A stretch of DNA of 64,000 nucleotides from Sphaerisporangium rubeum (GTDB lineage: Bacteria; Actinomycetota; Actinomycetes; Streptosporangiales; Streptosporangiaceae), in the NCBI RefSeq assembly GCF_014207705.1, contig NZ_JACHIU010000001.1:496001-560000 (forward strand), given 5' to 3'. The first letter of the stretch is position 1; every line of letters begins with the position of its first letter. The position numbers and the translations under genes were made by a program. A model generated the notes under the pieces. The model was given only the letters and a program-made list of their open reading frames with translations, was not told where the DNA came from and did not search any database. This document shows positions 29,557 through 39,676 of the stretch, in pieces.

Positions 29557-32500
29557 CTAGTGGTCCTGTTCCGGTTCGGTGAGGAGGCGGAGCATGCCGT
29601 CCTCGAGGGTGGCGGGGCTGTCGGGGAACCGCGCGTCCGGCAGTGCCGGGGTCAGCTCGTACGGTGTCCACGGCGCCTGTCCCGGTGCGGGCCGCAGCCA
29701 GGACCAGGTGCCGCGTCTCTCGGCCGGCCGGGGGAAGACCAGGGTCGCGGCGTGTTCGGTGGTGAGGACGGGACCGAACCGGAAGAGCGCCTGCATGTGG
29801 CGTAGCGCGTCGTCCACGTGTCCTGGCGGCACGGTGACGGCGGCGGTGGGGGTGATTCCGCTGGTGGCGTGGACGGCGGCGCGCGGGTCGACGAGCAGGA
29901 GCAACCGGGTGGGGGCGAGGTCGCCGAAGGTCAGCTCGGGGTAGTCACCGGCGGGGCCGAGGGGGCCGATCTGCCGGACGTGGTCCTGCCCGTCATCGGG
30001 AGCGGTGACGCTGTGGAACCTGTCGTACCGGTAGGCGGCCGCGTCGCCGGCGGTGAAGTAGCCGATGAGGCCGTCGTCGCGGGCGGCCTGGTCGCCGAGG
30101 CGGACGGGGAACCGGTCGGCGGTGAAGGCAGGGGGTGGCGGGCCGAGGGTGGCGGCCCAGCCGGTGTCACCCAGGGGTGGTCCCTGGAGGGCCAGCCGGA
30201 GCTGTGCGGGGACGAGAGCCAGGGGCCGTCCGACGAGGAGACTCAGGTTCTGGTCGGCGCGCTGGCCGAGTGGTTCCGTGGTCCACAGGGTGGAGTCGAT
30301 GACGTCGAGGAAGGCCGTGAAACCGGCCTCCGCGGCGAGACCGGGTGAACCGATCAGACCCGCGACCAGAGGCGCGAGCCCCGCGACCTGGTCCAAGGTG
30401 GTGACGGTGCCGTCAGGCGGCGGCTCCCACTGGCCGGTGCGCCGCCCCTGGGAGCCGGTGAGCAGGCGGTAGGTGCCGAGCAGGCGGCCCGCCGGGTCGT
30501 ACAGCAGCAGGCTGTGGTCGAGATGGTTGGGAAGGAGCCAGCCGCCGATGGGGCTCGGGTCCGCCGCGGTGCGCACGACGCGGGTGCCGGTCCGCGCGTC
30601 GAGGAGGTCGAAGTCGAGCCGGGCGGGCTGGAGGGGGCGGGGCGGCAGCTCGGCCACGGCCGCGATCGTGGGGGTGAGCGAGGTCACGGCGGTCAGCGGG
30701 GTGTCGACGACGAGGGGGAAGTTGCGGTAGTCGTGCAGCCCGCCGCCTTCGGTGTCGGGGCTGACCACGTCGAGGACACGGCCGAACTTGTCGTAGAGGA
30801 AGAGCTCCTCGACGTGGATCTGCCCCTGCCGCATCTCGTGGAAGGGAGCGCTGGTGCCTCCGGGGAGGTACGGGACGCTGGTGACCCGGCCCCGGTAGCG
30901 GGCGGGCAGTCCGTCGCCGGTGGCGGCGTCGGGGTAGCCGGCCAGTCCGGCGATGTGCGGGTGGTCGGGGTCGCCGGTCGTGGGACGGCGGAAGGCGCGG
31001 GTGTCGCGCGCGGCCAGCCGTTCGTTGAAGCCGGTGAGTTCCTGGGCGAGGAAAGCCCAGTCGCCGATCGATGTCAGCCAGGCGTCGAGTCGACCGCGCT
31101 GCTCCTCGGTGCCGTGATGAGAGACGAACTCCGTCAACCGGGCGGCGAACAGCGAGCGGGGGTGGGGGCCGAGGCCTGACATGCCGGTGACGGTGACCGG
31201 GTCCGGGGTGACGCCGGCCGCGCCGGTGTAGCGGTGGCCGGTGCCGTCGAAGGCCCAGCAGCGCTGGGTGCCCACGGCGTAGGGGATGTGGCGGTAGGCG
31301 ACCTTCCACTCCATGATCAGCGGCTCCCAGGGCTGGGTCCAGGGATCCAGGCCCAGCGCGGGCAGGGTGCCGGTGTAGTCGGCGGGGCGGTGCGCGGTGA
31401 TGGTGGCGCGCACGTCGTCCACCGGCAGGCCGCCGGCCGCGGCCAGCGCGGGGGCGTTGCCCGGGTCCAGCAGGAAGTACTCCGCGAGCAGCGCGGGGAT
31501 CTCCGGCGGCAGCGCGGAAAGGCCGGGGACGGCGGGCATCGGCCGGTTGCCGGGGGTCGCGGTGATCGCCGTGCCCGCGACCGTGACGGCGCCGACCAGG
31601 GGCGAGGGGCCGTCGCCGGTGAGCGGCCGTACGAGGGTCGGCCGGCCTGCGACGGCGGTGTCGGCCGGCGGCAGGAGACCGGACAGGCTGACCACGGGGT
31701 TGTTGCTCTGCCAGTACGGGCGACGGGGGACGGCCTTGAGCGTGGCACCCCCGGTGAGCCCCTTCGCCGCCGCGAAGGCGCCGATCCCGGCGAGGAAGGC
31801 GTCGTCGTCACCCGCGTAGGAGCCGGTGAGGTCGGGCTGGGGGACCTTCGCGGCCAGGTCCCGCACCTGGACGGTCAGGGTGCGCACCGTGTGGGCGAGT
31901 GAGCCCTCCCGGTCCTGGTCCAGTTCCTGCCGCATCCGCTCGGGGTCCGGCGCGTCGCCGGGACGCGGGGACAACGCGTCGGTCAGGCCGTACTTCAGCC
32001 ACAAGGCGTTCAGCCGCCACTGGTGGACGTACAACTCGCCGAGCTGCTCGTCCAGCCGGCGCTGGTCGTCGTTCAGGGTGGCCAGCCAGGCCGGAGGGGT
32101 GAAAGGCGCGGGTGCCGACGCCGGATCGGCCGTGTCGGCGGGGGGTGGTGTCACCGTCCAGTGGTGGCCCCCGGCCGATGCGCCGAACGACGCGTCGTTG
32201 ATGTGGCGGCGTACCCGCGCGTCGCCACCCTTCTCGTCGGCCACGTCGAGGACGTTGTGCAGGAAGGCACGCAGCAGTTGCAGGTCCGAGGCGGAGGGGG
32301 AGGCGCCGCCGGCGTGCAGGGTGCGGCCGGCGAGCGCGGTGAAGGCGTCCTCGGTGGTGTCGCCGACGGCGATGTTGAGCCTGCCGTTGTCCTGAATGGT
32401 GTCCAGGGGGTCGGGGGCGGGTGCCGAAGTGGCGTCCGGGTCCCAGGCGACGGTCAGGACCGTACCGGAGTAGAGACTGCGGGTGGCGGGGGCGACCGCG

Positions 32501-33312
32501 GCGTCCTTGTCCGGGTCGCCGGACAGGCGGGGGTCCTGCCAGCCGAGGTCGGCGAGACGGCCGGCGTAGGAGGTGCCGGACGGGAGGGTGGCGAGGACGT
32601 CGGCACCGGGGTCGGAGTACCAGCCGACGACCTGGTAGCCGAGCGTGTCGGCCGTCGTGACGTCGGACAGGTCGTCGAGGAACGAGAAGACGTTGCTGTT
32701 GTGCGGCGTGTAGGTGGTGAAGTACGGGTCGCCGGTGGCCATGGCGGTCACGTACAGCGGGTCGCGTGCGGCGCGTTCGGTCCAGGGTGTGGTGCCGGTG
32801 AGCGGGAAGGCGAGCCCGATGAGGACCTGGTGGGTGCCGGACGCCATGGTGTTGCGGTAGGGGTCGGCGCTGGACCGCCAGGCCTGCAGGGTGGCGTCGG
32901 ACACCAGATAGGTGCTCGACCTGTCATAGGGGTGACCGTCGCGGTAGGCGGTGCCGCTGTAGGGGCAGTCGCTCTCGACCACCCACGCCGTGGCGCGGCG
33001 GGTGGTGGTGCCACTGAAGCGGACCACCAGCCACCGGTTGGGCACCAGCGGATAGCTGATCTCCCCGGTGCGCGGGTCCTGGACGCCGTGGCGCAGCCCC
33101 CGGGGCAACGTCCAGTGCAGATGCACGCCGGTGTGGTTGTGCACCTTCGCGTTGCTCTCCCGGTCGCCCTCGTCGGGCTCCGGGCTCATGTGGTCGTTCA
33201 GCGCCTGGTAGTTGTGCTGCCAGGTACGGAAGCCGTCCCGGCCCCGCAGGGCGGTGTTGACCACGAGTGCGTCCAGGCCGACGGGCACGACGAGCGTGGG
33301 CCGGGTGGTCAT
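29557..33312 (-). CDS. Large (1251-aa) protein of unknown function in the RIP operon
   Basis: Starts at ATG 33312 in an ATGA overlap with the stop of the upstream gene; the further upstream frame is a shadow of that gene. I do not recognise the family. Visible features: an N-terminal motif VHLHWTLPRGL at 63-73 followed by PLVPNRWLVVRF at 88-99, an alpha-helical stretch at about 412-492 likely to form a coiled coil, and mixed beta-rich segments after 640 (EEIPALLAEYFLL-like, VEELFLYDKFGRVLDVV, LLPNHLDHSLLLYDP). No signal peptide, membrane span or catalytic motif is evident. Size and context suggest a structural or delivery component. Confidence 0.75.
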   Translation of the reverse strand: MTTRPTLVVPVGLDALVVNTALRGRDGFRTWQHNYQALNDHMSPEPDEGDRESNAKVHNHTGVHLHWTLPRGLRHGVQDPRTGEISYPLVPNRWLVVRFSGTTTRRATAWVVESDCPYSGTAYRDGHPYDRSSTYLVSDATLQAWRSSADPYRNTMASGTHQVLIGLAFPLTGTTPWTERAARDPLYVTAMATGDPYFTTYTPHNSNVFSFLDDLSDVTTADTLGYQVVGWYSDPGADVLATLPSGTSYAGRLADLGWQDPRLSGDPDKDAAVAPATRSLYSGTVLTVAWDPDATSAPAPDPLDTIQDNGRLNIAVGDTTEDAFTALAGRTLHAGGASPSASDLQLLRAFLHNVLDVADEKGGDARVRRHINDASFGASAGGHHWTVTPPPADTADPASAPAPFTPPAWLATLNDDQRRLDEQLGELYVHQWRLNALWLKYGLTDALSPRPGDAPDPERMRQELDQDREGSLAHTVRTLTVQVRDLAAKVPQPDLTGSYAGDDDAFLAGIGAFAAAKGLTGGATLKAVPRRPYWQSNNPVVSLSGLLPPADTAVAGRPTLVRPLTGDGPSPLVGAVTVAGTAITATPGNRPMPAVPGLSALPPEIPALLAEYFLLDPGNAPALAAAGGLPVDDVRATITAHRPADYTGTLPALGLDPWTQPWEPLIMEWKVAYRHIPYAVGTQRCWAFDGTGHRYTGAAGVTPDPVTVTGMSGLGPHPRSLFAARLTEFVSHHGTEEQRGRLDAWLTSIGDWAFLAQELTGFNERLAARDTRAFRRPTTGDPDHPHIAGLAGYPDAATGDGLPARYRGRVTSVPYLPGGTSAPFHEMRQGQIHVEELFLYDKFGRVLDVVSPDTEGGGLHDYRNFPLVVDTPLTAVTSLTPTIAAVAELPPRPLQPARLDFDLLDARTGTRVVRTAADPSPIGGWLLPNHLDHSLLLYDPAGRLLGTYRLLTGSQGRRTGQWEPPPDGTVTTLDQVAGLAPLVAGLIGSPGLAAEAGFTAFLDVIDSTLWTTEPLGQRADQNLSLLVGRPLALVPAQLRLALQGPPLGDTGWAATLGPPPPAFTADRFPVRLGDQAARDDGLIGYFTAGDAAAYRYDRFHSVTAPDDGQDHVRQIGPLGPAGDYPELTFGDLAPTRLLLLVDPRAAVHATSGITPTAAVTVPPGHVDDALRHMQALFRFGPVLTTEHAATLVFPRPAERRGTWSWLRPAPGQAPWTPYELTPALPDARFPDSPATLEDGMLRLLTEPEQDH

Positions 33313-35642
33313 CGCCGGTCTCCGTCCGGGCCGGTGAAGTGGACGGCCTCGGGGACCTTGACCATCTGCATGGCCAGGTCGGCGGGACCGATGGGGCCGA
33401 GCGTGGTGCCGTGCGCGGTCTCCAGCGCGGCCGTCAACGCGGGGATGAGCGAGCCGATGTCCAGGACCCGGCCGCCGGTCCCCGTCCTCAGGTGGTCCAG
33501 GACGGGGAAGGTGACGTCGGCGCCGAGCTGTTCGCCGAGTCGCCGGCCGGTGGGTGAGTCCGGCGGCAGCATGTTGCGCAGCGGGATCACGCCGTGGTCC
33601 TCGACGCCGAACCGGAAACCTTCCTGGGGTTCGCGGAGCTCGACCATCGCGGGCAGGCCGCCGAACAGGCACAGCAGCACGGTGGGTGCCAGGTGGTCCA
33701 TACGCAGCACCGGCAGCGGCGTGCCGTCCGGGGCGGCGGCGCGGACGGCCAGGTTCGGCCAGCCGGAGACCAGCGCCGAACGCAGCAGCAGGCCGGTGAC
33801 GGGCCCCAGGCCGTCCCCGGCCTCCGTGGGTGCGCCGGTGGCGGCGTCCGGATCGCCGGATGTGTCGCCGCGGAGCGTGTCGCGGTGCGCCGCCGCGGTA
33901 CGGGCCGCCGCCGACCGTACGGCGTCGGCCACGATCTGGTCCTGGAGGGTGTCCCGGCTGGACTGCGCGCCGATGCTGAATGCGCCGGAGACCAGTGCGT
34001 CCAGCCAGCTCGGGTCGACGTGGAAGAAACGCAGCGACTCCTGCGGCAACAACCGCTCGTCGGGCACCAGGTGGGTGAACGGCACGGGGTGGAGCAGCAT
34101 CAGCCTGCCGAGCCACCGCGCGACGGGGGTGAGGTGTTCCTTGAGCCCGTCGCCGTCGGCGAGCGCGCCGGTGAGGGCTTCGCGGGTGGCGTCGGACCGG
34201 AGGAAGTCGTCCAGGGCCTGAGTGGGGTCGGCCGGTGGCGCGGCCGGCGCCGGCGGCGACCACGGGGCGGTGGGCCTGGCCGGTGGCGTGCCGAGCGCGG
34301 TGAGCAGGTCGCCGCCGAGGAGCAGGCCGAACGCCGCACGCGCGGTGTCCGGCCCGTCGCCGTCCTGCGGCAGGTGGGTGCTCGTGGCCTGGTGGTACAG
34401 GGTGTCGACGAGGTGCCGTGCGGCGTGTTTGAGCTCCAGCAGGTGCTGGGCGAAGGCGGCGTCGGCCACGGCGAGCGCACGGCCGGTCTCGAACGCGGTG
34501 GCCAGGGACATGTCGAAAGTGCCCCAGGCGGGGTCGTAGCCGATGAGCGCGTCGGCGGTGGTGGCCCGCGCCGCCTGTGCGGTGGCCACGGGCAGGACGG
34601 GGGTGAGCGGCCCCCGGTACCAGGCGTAGGTGGCCTCGCCTGAGCGGGTCAGGTACGGCAGCGGCAGGTAGCCGTCGTTGAGCCGCCTGGCCACCTGCCG
34701 CCGCGGGGCCGGGGTGCCGTCGGTGTCCTGGTACGGCGAGGCGAGCCGCAGCCACATCTCGTCGCGGCCGGCCTGGTCGCCGTCCGGGGTGCGGGTGAGC
34801 CCCTCCGCGAGGTCGGCGAAGTCGGCCTGCCGGTCGGGGTAGGCCCAGAACGACCAGCTCGCGAGGGACAGCAGCGCCACCGACGTACGGCCCTGGAAGT
34901 CGGGGTCGTCCACGAGGATCTTCTCGTGGCCTTCCAGGGAGACCAGGTGCACGATGTTCTTGGTGGCCGCGGTGGAGCCGGCGGTGGCAGGGAAGCGGTT
35001 CGCGACGACGACGGCGAACAGCCCGTCCTCCTTGAGGCCGAGGATGGCCCGGTCCCCGGTGTTGGCCCCCCGGCAGTGCGTCCAGAACCGCAGCTCCTCG
35101 AGGCGGGGCGCCACCGCGTGGAACTCGGTGGCCGCGACCTGGATGTACGCGCAGGGATCGGTGTCACCGATGTCGGCTTCCACGGCGAGCTCGGGTTTGA
35201 GCACGGCCGGGTCGCCGGCGAGGAAGTCACCGACCGTGCCGGTGATGGTGCGGGTGGGTGCGGTGGTGCCGCCGACGAGCTGGTCGTCGGTGAGCACCAG
35301 CAGCGCCAGCCAGGGGGTGCCCGCCGGGGCGCCGCGTACGGCCCGTTCCCACGGCAGCATGGGGTCGCCGAGGACCAGGTGCGGCAGGACCTCGGCGTAC
35401 AGGCCGCTGGAGGCGTCCGGCGGCTGCTTGGCGACGACCGCGGCGGTGTCGATCGCCACCTGAGGGCCGCGGACGGTGAACCGCTGAACGGCCGTGAAGG
35501 TTTTCCCGCCGCCGGTCCACAGCGTGTGGGTGACCTCGACGCGGTGGTCACCCGCGGGCAGGGCGGGCAGGTAGTTGTCGTGCAGTTCGATGTCCCCGAC
35601 GGGAATCGTGTCGCGGGCGGGGTGCGGCGGGCTCGGGCTCAC
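33309..35642 (-). CDS. Large (777-aa) protein of unknown function in the RIP operon
   Basis: GTG 35642 overlaps the previous stop (GTGA) and the stop overlaps the next ATG (ATGA), so it is translationally coupled on both sides. The N terminus has an Ig/jelly-roll-like segment (DIELHDNYLPALPAGDHRVEV, VQRFTVRGPQV). The middle contains LALLVLTDDQL, HLVSLEGHEKIL and SLASWSFWAYPD. The C-terminal third includes GVIPLRNMLP. I cannot assign a family and see no export signal or enzyme motif. The fixed neighbourhood with the 1251-aa protein suggests a complex. Confidence 0.75.
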   Translation of the reverse strand: MSPSPPHPARDTIPVGDIELHDNYLPALPAGDHRVEVTHTLWTGGGKTFTAVQRFTVRGPQVAIDTAAVVAKQPPDASSGLYAEVLPHLVLGDPMLPWERAVRGAPAGTPWLALLVLTDDQLVGGTTAPTRTITGTVGDFLAGDPAVLKPELAVEADIGDTDPCAYIQVAATEFHAVAPRLEELRFWTHCRGANTGDRAILGLKEDGLFAVVVANRFPATAGSTAATKNIVHLVSLEGHEKILVDDPDFQGRTSVALLSLASWSFWAYPDRQADFADLAEGLTRTPDGDQAGRDEMWLRLASPYQDTDGTPAPRRQVARRLNDGYLPLPYLTRSGEATYAWYRGPLTPVLPVATAQAARATTADALIGYDPAWGTFDMSLATAFETGRALAVADAAFAQHLLELKHAARHLVDTLYHQATSTHLPQDGDGPDTARAAFGLLLGGDLLTALGTPPARPTAPWSPPAPAAPPADPTQALDDFLRSDATREALTGALADGDGLKEHLTPVARWLGRLMLLHPVPFTHLVPDERLLPQESLRFFHVDPSWLDALVSGAFSIGAQSSRDTLQDQIVADAVRSAAARTAAAHRDTLRGDTSGDPDAATGAPTEAGDGLGPVTGLLLRSALVSGWPNLAVRAAAPDGTPLPVLRMDHLAPTVLLCLFGGLPAMVELREPQEGFRFGVEDHGVIPLRNMLPPDSPTGRRLGEQLGADVTFPVLDHLRTGTGGRVLDIGSLIPALTAALETAHGTTLGPIGPADLAMQMVKVPEAVHFTGPDGDRR

Positions 35643-38600
35643 GTCCGGCTCCCCGCGTCCTGGGTCATGGGGGCCTGGCCGAACAGGTGGCCGGCGTTGC
35701 CCGCCAGATCGGCCAGGGAGTCGTTGGGGCCGGTGAACAGCTTGGCGTCGGCCAGGGCCGCGTACACCTGGTCGCGGCCGTTCCTGGCGTCCCCGCGGTC
35801 GGCGCGGCCGATGAGGTCCACGCACGACGGCTCGGAGGTGAAGGCGAAGTCGCCGTCGGCGGTGGGTTGCCGGGGCAGCGGTGAGAGACCGGGCTGGAGT
35901 TCGTCCTCGCTGTACTCGCTGAGCGGGAAGACCCCGCGCGACGGGGCCAGCTGTGGCCGTGGCGCCTGGACGTCGAAACCGACCGGCCGGTCGGGGACCA
36001 CCTCGGCGGTGGGCCTTTCCATGATCTTTTCGAGCACCGCTTCGACCATGTCGGCCGGGTCCCGCGACGAGGTGGGTGTGGCTCCCCACAGCGACGCGGG
36101 CACGTTCCTGGTGCGGGCCGTCAGCGTCCAGCCGTCGGTCGGCGCCGGCGCGTTCTCGAAGTAGAGCTTCAGGCGGTGCTCGCCGATCAGTCCGCCGCGA
36201 TTCATGGGACGCACATCGACCAGGGGTCCGTCACCGGGCTCGGGGGAGGCCAGCGGCGCGTCCCCTGCGCGCAGATGGCTGGCGGGGATCGCGGCCTGCG
36301 TGAAGAAACGCAGGTCGCGTGCGCGGACCAGCCACACCGTGCCGCCGCCTGCCGGGTCGTCCATGGTCTTGTCCAGGCCGCTGACCGCCGCGACGGTGAC
36401 CATCTCCTCCGGTTTCGGCAACATGGCGGCGAACTCGGACCATCCCAGCGTCTTGTCCCCGGCCCCGGGCCGTCCGTGGCCGAAACGGACCGTGATGCTG
36501 AAGCACACGATGTGGACGGTGACCGTGCCACCCACGGGTGGTCCCCACAGGTCGAGGTCGGCGCCGACCGACACGCTGACGGTCTTGTGGACGAACAAGA
36601 AGTCGGCGGTGTACGAGGCTCCGACGCTCACCGAGATATCGGCGGTGAACCAGAACGGCCGCCACGACAGCAGCAGGTCCGCGTTCGCCGTGAACCACGC
36701 ACGGACGCCGCCACCCTGGTAGACGGCGCTGAGCATCGCTCCCGCCATCGCGCACGACGGCGTCACCGCCAGGTACGCCTGCGCGGTGATCGACACGTTG
36801 CCGCTGACCGACCAGTCGACGCTCAGCCGCGGTACCACCGGGTAGTAGGCGGGCCGCTGGAAGGCCGGATGGTAGCCGCCGAGCGTGACCACGAACTGTC
36901 CGGCGTTCGGGTTCGACCCGAACCACACCGCGCAGGCGAACCCCCCGGTGAGATGGCAGTCGCGGGTCAGCACGTACGAGGCCGGGGACAGTTGCGCGGT
37001 CAGTTCGAAGCTGCCCTTGGCGGGCCGGAGGACGGCTTCCAGGCCAAGTTCGGCGTAGACGTAGGTGCGGGTGGCGGACTCGGCGGGCAGCGGCAGTTGG
37101 AGGATCGCGGTCCCCAGCAGGGCGAGCACCAGTTCCTGGCCGAACTCCGCCGCGAGCAGCACCTTGGCGTTCACCACCTTGGCCAAGGTGAACTCCACCC
37201 CCAGTGCCAGCCAGTACGAGCCCTGCCGCGGCGAGATCCACTGCCGCGGCCGGCCACCGGCGACGGCCGGCTCACGTCCCTCCAGGACGTCCAGCACACG
37301 GGAGGGCCTGTTCCCTGCCGGGTCCGGCCCCTGCTTGTTCAGGGTCAGCAGCGGGAAGCCGGACACCTCCGTGGCGGCGGGCAGGGCCAGCTCCCGGTTG
37401 TAGCCGAACCCGGCCATCAGCCCGGTGACCAGGATCGGCGGCAGCTCCAGCAACGTCCCTTCGAGCTGGGCGAAGATGAACAGCGAGGGCTCGCCGTCCT
37501 TCAGCTGCGCGTAGGAGCCGATGGCCGCCAGGGAGTAGTTCGGCAGCACGAGCGTCGCCGTGCCGTCGTACTGGAACGCCACATCGGGGGCGAGCCGGTC
37601 GGCGGGCAGGTGCAGCAAGGCACCGGAGATCTCCACCGGTGGAGCGTTGTAGGCCACGCCGAGCCCGGAGAGGTCGAACGTCGGGGCGAACCTGTCCAGC
37701 GGTGAGCCGACCGCCAGCCCGTCGAACGACAGGGACAGCGGCCCGAGCGCGACCGCGGCGTCCAGCGCGAAGAGGAGCACATTGTGCTGGTACATCACCC
37801 CCACCCGGTTGATCTGGACGACGCCGAGCTTCTTCTGCACCGAGATCCAGTGGACGGTGGAGGCCGGCGCGCCATCGGCCGGCACCGCGGGGGTGCTGGA
37901 CCGCGCGTTCCCCGTGGGGGCCGGCGTGGTCGTCGAGGGCACACCGAGGGCGACCGGTGTGGTCTCGTTCCCGGCCTTCAGCTCCGCCAGGGCCGCCACA
38001 CCCGCTTTCAGCCCGGCCGCCGGCAGAGGCACCACCCGCGCCTGCCCGAGCAGCCCGTTGACCGACGTGACGGCCTGGGCCGTGAAGTCGGCGGAGCTGT
38101 AGAGGACCTGCAGGTTCTCCACGTTCAACGTCCCCACCTGCGACAGGAACCCGCCGACCAGGGGAAGCCGGGAAAGGTCGATGGACGCCGACAGGTCGAC
38201 CCCGACACAGAACCGCGCCGGGCCGCCGGCGGGTCTCACCCGGACGAACTTGGCGTCCTTCAGGTCGATCCGCAGACTCTCGGGGACGTCCGCCGCCAGG
38301 TCGTCCGAGAAGTGCGCGACCAGGTCCCGCAGCACGATCTCGACGCCATCGTCGCCGCCGCGGAACGTCGCGGCGACCACCTCGTCGCCGGACCCGTCCT
38401 CGTCGAACACGACCTCGAAGTCGTAGCCGGCGATGTCCAGCGTCCCCGCGTACCGGGTACCCGAACCGTCCCGGGTGACCGTCACCCCGAGGGAGGCCCG
38501 GATCTCTTCGGTGATCATCATGTCGCCCTGCACCATGAGGTCGAAGACGCTCGCACCGGCGACGGTGGCGCAGGAGACCCACAGGCTGGTCAGCTCCAGG

Positions 38601-39673
38601 CTCTTGATCGGCTCAGGCACGTCCGGCAGGCCGAAGGCCGCGGTCACCTCCGCCATGCCGAGGTCCGCACCGGCCGGCAGACCGCCCCGGAAGGACCAGC
38701 CGCCCTTGCCGAAGCCTTTGGCGGCGAAGACATCGATGCCGAAGGACGAGCCGATCGCCACGGTGCCCGCGACGTTGACCACGAACGTCTCGACGGGGTC
38801 GTAGGACAGTTCCATGGACAGGGAAGCGATCTCGAAGGGACCGAGCGACCACAGACCGGTGACCTTCGTCCGGACCATGTAGGCATGTCCGAGGGCCGCG
38901 GCGAACGACAGGTCGCTGACGGCCAGCTCCTCCGGCACCTCACCGGAGGGGATCCCGAACGACTCCAGCAGTGACCGGACGCCGATCGGCGTGTCGTCGC
39001 GGAGCGAACCGGTGACGCGCAGATCGGGAAGCCACAACGCGATCCGCAGCGGCAGCCCCTTGAGGTCGAGCGCGGCCACCACCGCCACCGACGACAGATC
39101 GTAGAGGCCGGCCGATCGGTCCTTCACCAGGCGGAAGTCGAAACCGGCGACCTCCCGGGGGTCGAACCCGAACTCGCTCATCCCGTCCTGCGCGCTCTGC
39201 CACACGTCACCGGCGAAGCGCCTGCCGAGCCTCTCCAACTCTCCGCCGAAGGCACCCGGCCGGACCGGCCGCACCGCGACCGTCAGCCGTCCGGCCCCGG
39301 CCGCGGTCATCGTCGAGGTCACCTCGACCTCGTCGAACGTTCCACTCAGGGTGAGCGTCACGACACCCTCGTCCGTCACCGCCGCCGTCACACCCGTCAC
39401 CGCGACGGTCACGCTCGCGCCGGCCGGCCAGGGAAACGACACGCACGTCAGGGAGAGCGTCAGCGTCGTCCGCTTCTCGTCCATCACCGCCTGTCCCGAA
39501 CCGGCCACCCCCTGGCAGGCGCCATCCGGGAACGTGCCAAGCATGTCGCGCAACCGCACCGGAAGCGCGGTGTCCGCGGCACTCAACCTCGGTGGATCAC
39601 CCGAACCGAGGAAGGACGCCTTCACCGCACCGAGATCGGCGGAATCCTCCCCGCCGGACCGCCCCTCACCCAT
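35639..39673 (-). CDS. Giant DUF6603-like beta-rich protein (1344 aa)
   Basis: ATG 39673 directly follows AGGAGGTGA that also contains the RIP stop, so the two are coupled. The protein is built from long amphipathic beta-strands of alternating pattern. From about residue 600 on it has IQVNRVGVMYQHNVLLFALDAAVALGPLSLSFDGL-type text (VGVMYQHN..., LSLSFDGLAVG), a feature I associate with DUF6603. Later parts (about 880-1110) read like stacked barrel or solenoid strands (FVVTLGGYHP, VSITAQAYLAVTP, FTADISVSVGASY). No signal peptide is seen. Function unknown; a lipid- or membrane-interacting scaffold is one possibility. Confidence 0.7.
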   Translation of the reverse strand: MGEGRSGGEDSADLGAVKASFLGSGDPPRLSAADTALPVRLRDMLGTFPDGACQGVAGSGQAVMDEKRTTLTLSLTCVSFPWPAGASVTVAVTGVTAAVTDEGVVTLTLSGTFDEVEVTSTMTAAGAGRLTVAVRPVRPGAFGGELERLGRRFAGDVWQSAQDGMSEFGFDPREVAGFDFRLVKDRSAGLYDLSSVAVVAALDLKGLPLRIALWLPDLRVTGSLRDDTPIGVRSLLESFGIPSGEVPEELAVSDLSFAAALGHAYMVRTKVTGLWSLGPFEIASLSMELSYDPVETFVVNVAGTVAIGSSFGIDVFAAKGFGKGGWSFRGGLPAGADLGMAEVTAAFGLPDVPEPIKSLELTSLWVSCATVAGASVFDLMVQGDMMITEEIRASLGVTVTRDGSGTRYAGTLDIAGYDFEVVFDEDGSGDEVVAATFRGGDDGVEIVLRDLVAHFSDDLAADVPESLRIDLKDAKFVRVRPAGGPARFCVGVDLSASIDLSRLPLVGGFLSQVGTLNVENLQVLYSSADFTAQAVTSVNGLLGQARVVPLPAAGLKAGVAALAELKAGNETTPVALGVPSTTTPAPTGNARSSTPAVPADGAPASTVHWISVQKKLGVVQINRVGVMYQHNVLLFALDAAVALGPLSLSFDGLAVGSPLDRFAPTFDLSGLGVAYNAPPVEISGALLHLPADRLAPDVAFQYDGTATLVLPNYSLAAIGSYAQLKDGEPSLFIFAQLEGTLLELPPILVTGLMAGFGYNRELALPAATEVSGFPLLTLNKQGPDPAGNRPSRVLDVLEGREPAVAGGRPRQWISPRQGSYWLALGVEFTLAKVVNAKVLLAAEFGQELVLALLGTAILQLPLPAESATRTYVYAELGLEAVLRPAKGSFELTAQLSPASYVLTRDCHLTGGFACAVWFGSNPNAGQFVVTLGGYHPAFQRPAYYPVVPRLSVDWSVSGNVSITAQAYLAVTPSCAMAGAMLSAVYQGGGVRAWFTANADLLLSWRPFWFTADISVSVGASYTADFLFVHKTVSVSVGADLDLWGPPVGGTVTVHIVCFSITVRFGHGRPGAGDKTLGWSEFAAMLPKPEEMVTVAAVSGLDKTMDDPAGGGTVWLVRARDLRFFTQAAIPASHLRAGDAPLASPEPGDGPLVDVRPMNRGGLIGEHRLKLYFENAPAPTDGWTLTARTRNVPASLWGATPTSSRDPADMVEAVLEKIMERPTAEVVPDRPVGFDVQAPRPQLAPSRGVFPLSEYSEDELQPGLSPLPRQPTADGDFAFTSEPSCVDLIGRADRGDARNGRDQVYAALADAKLFTGPNDSLADLAGNAGHLFGQAPMTQDAGSRT

Positions 39674-39676
39674 GCC

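Noticed and set aside
33313-34755. Upstream extension of the 1251-aa gene frame
   Set aside because: The extension overlaps the 777-aa gene and is Arg/Pro/His-rich noise. ATG 33312 in the ATGA overlap is the sensible start.
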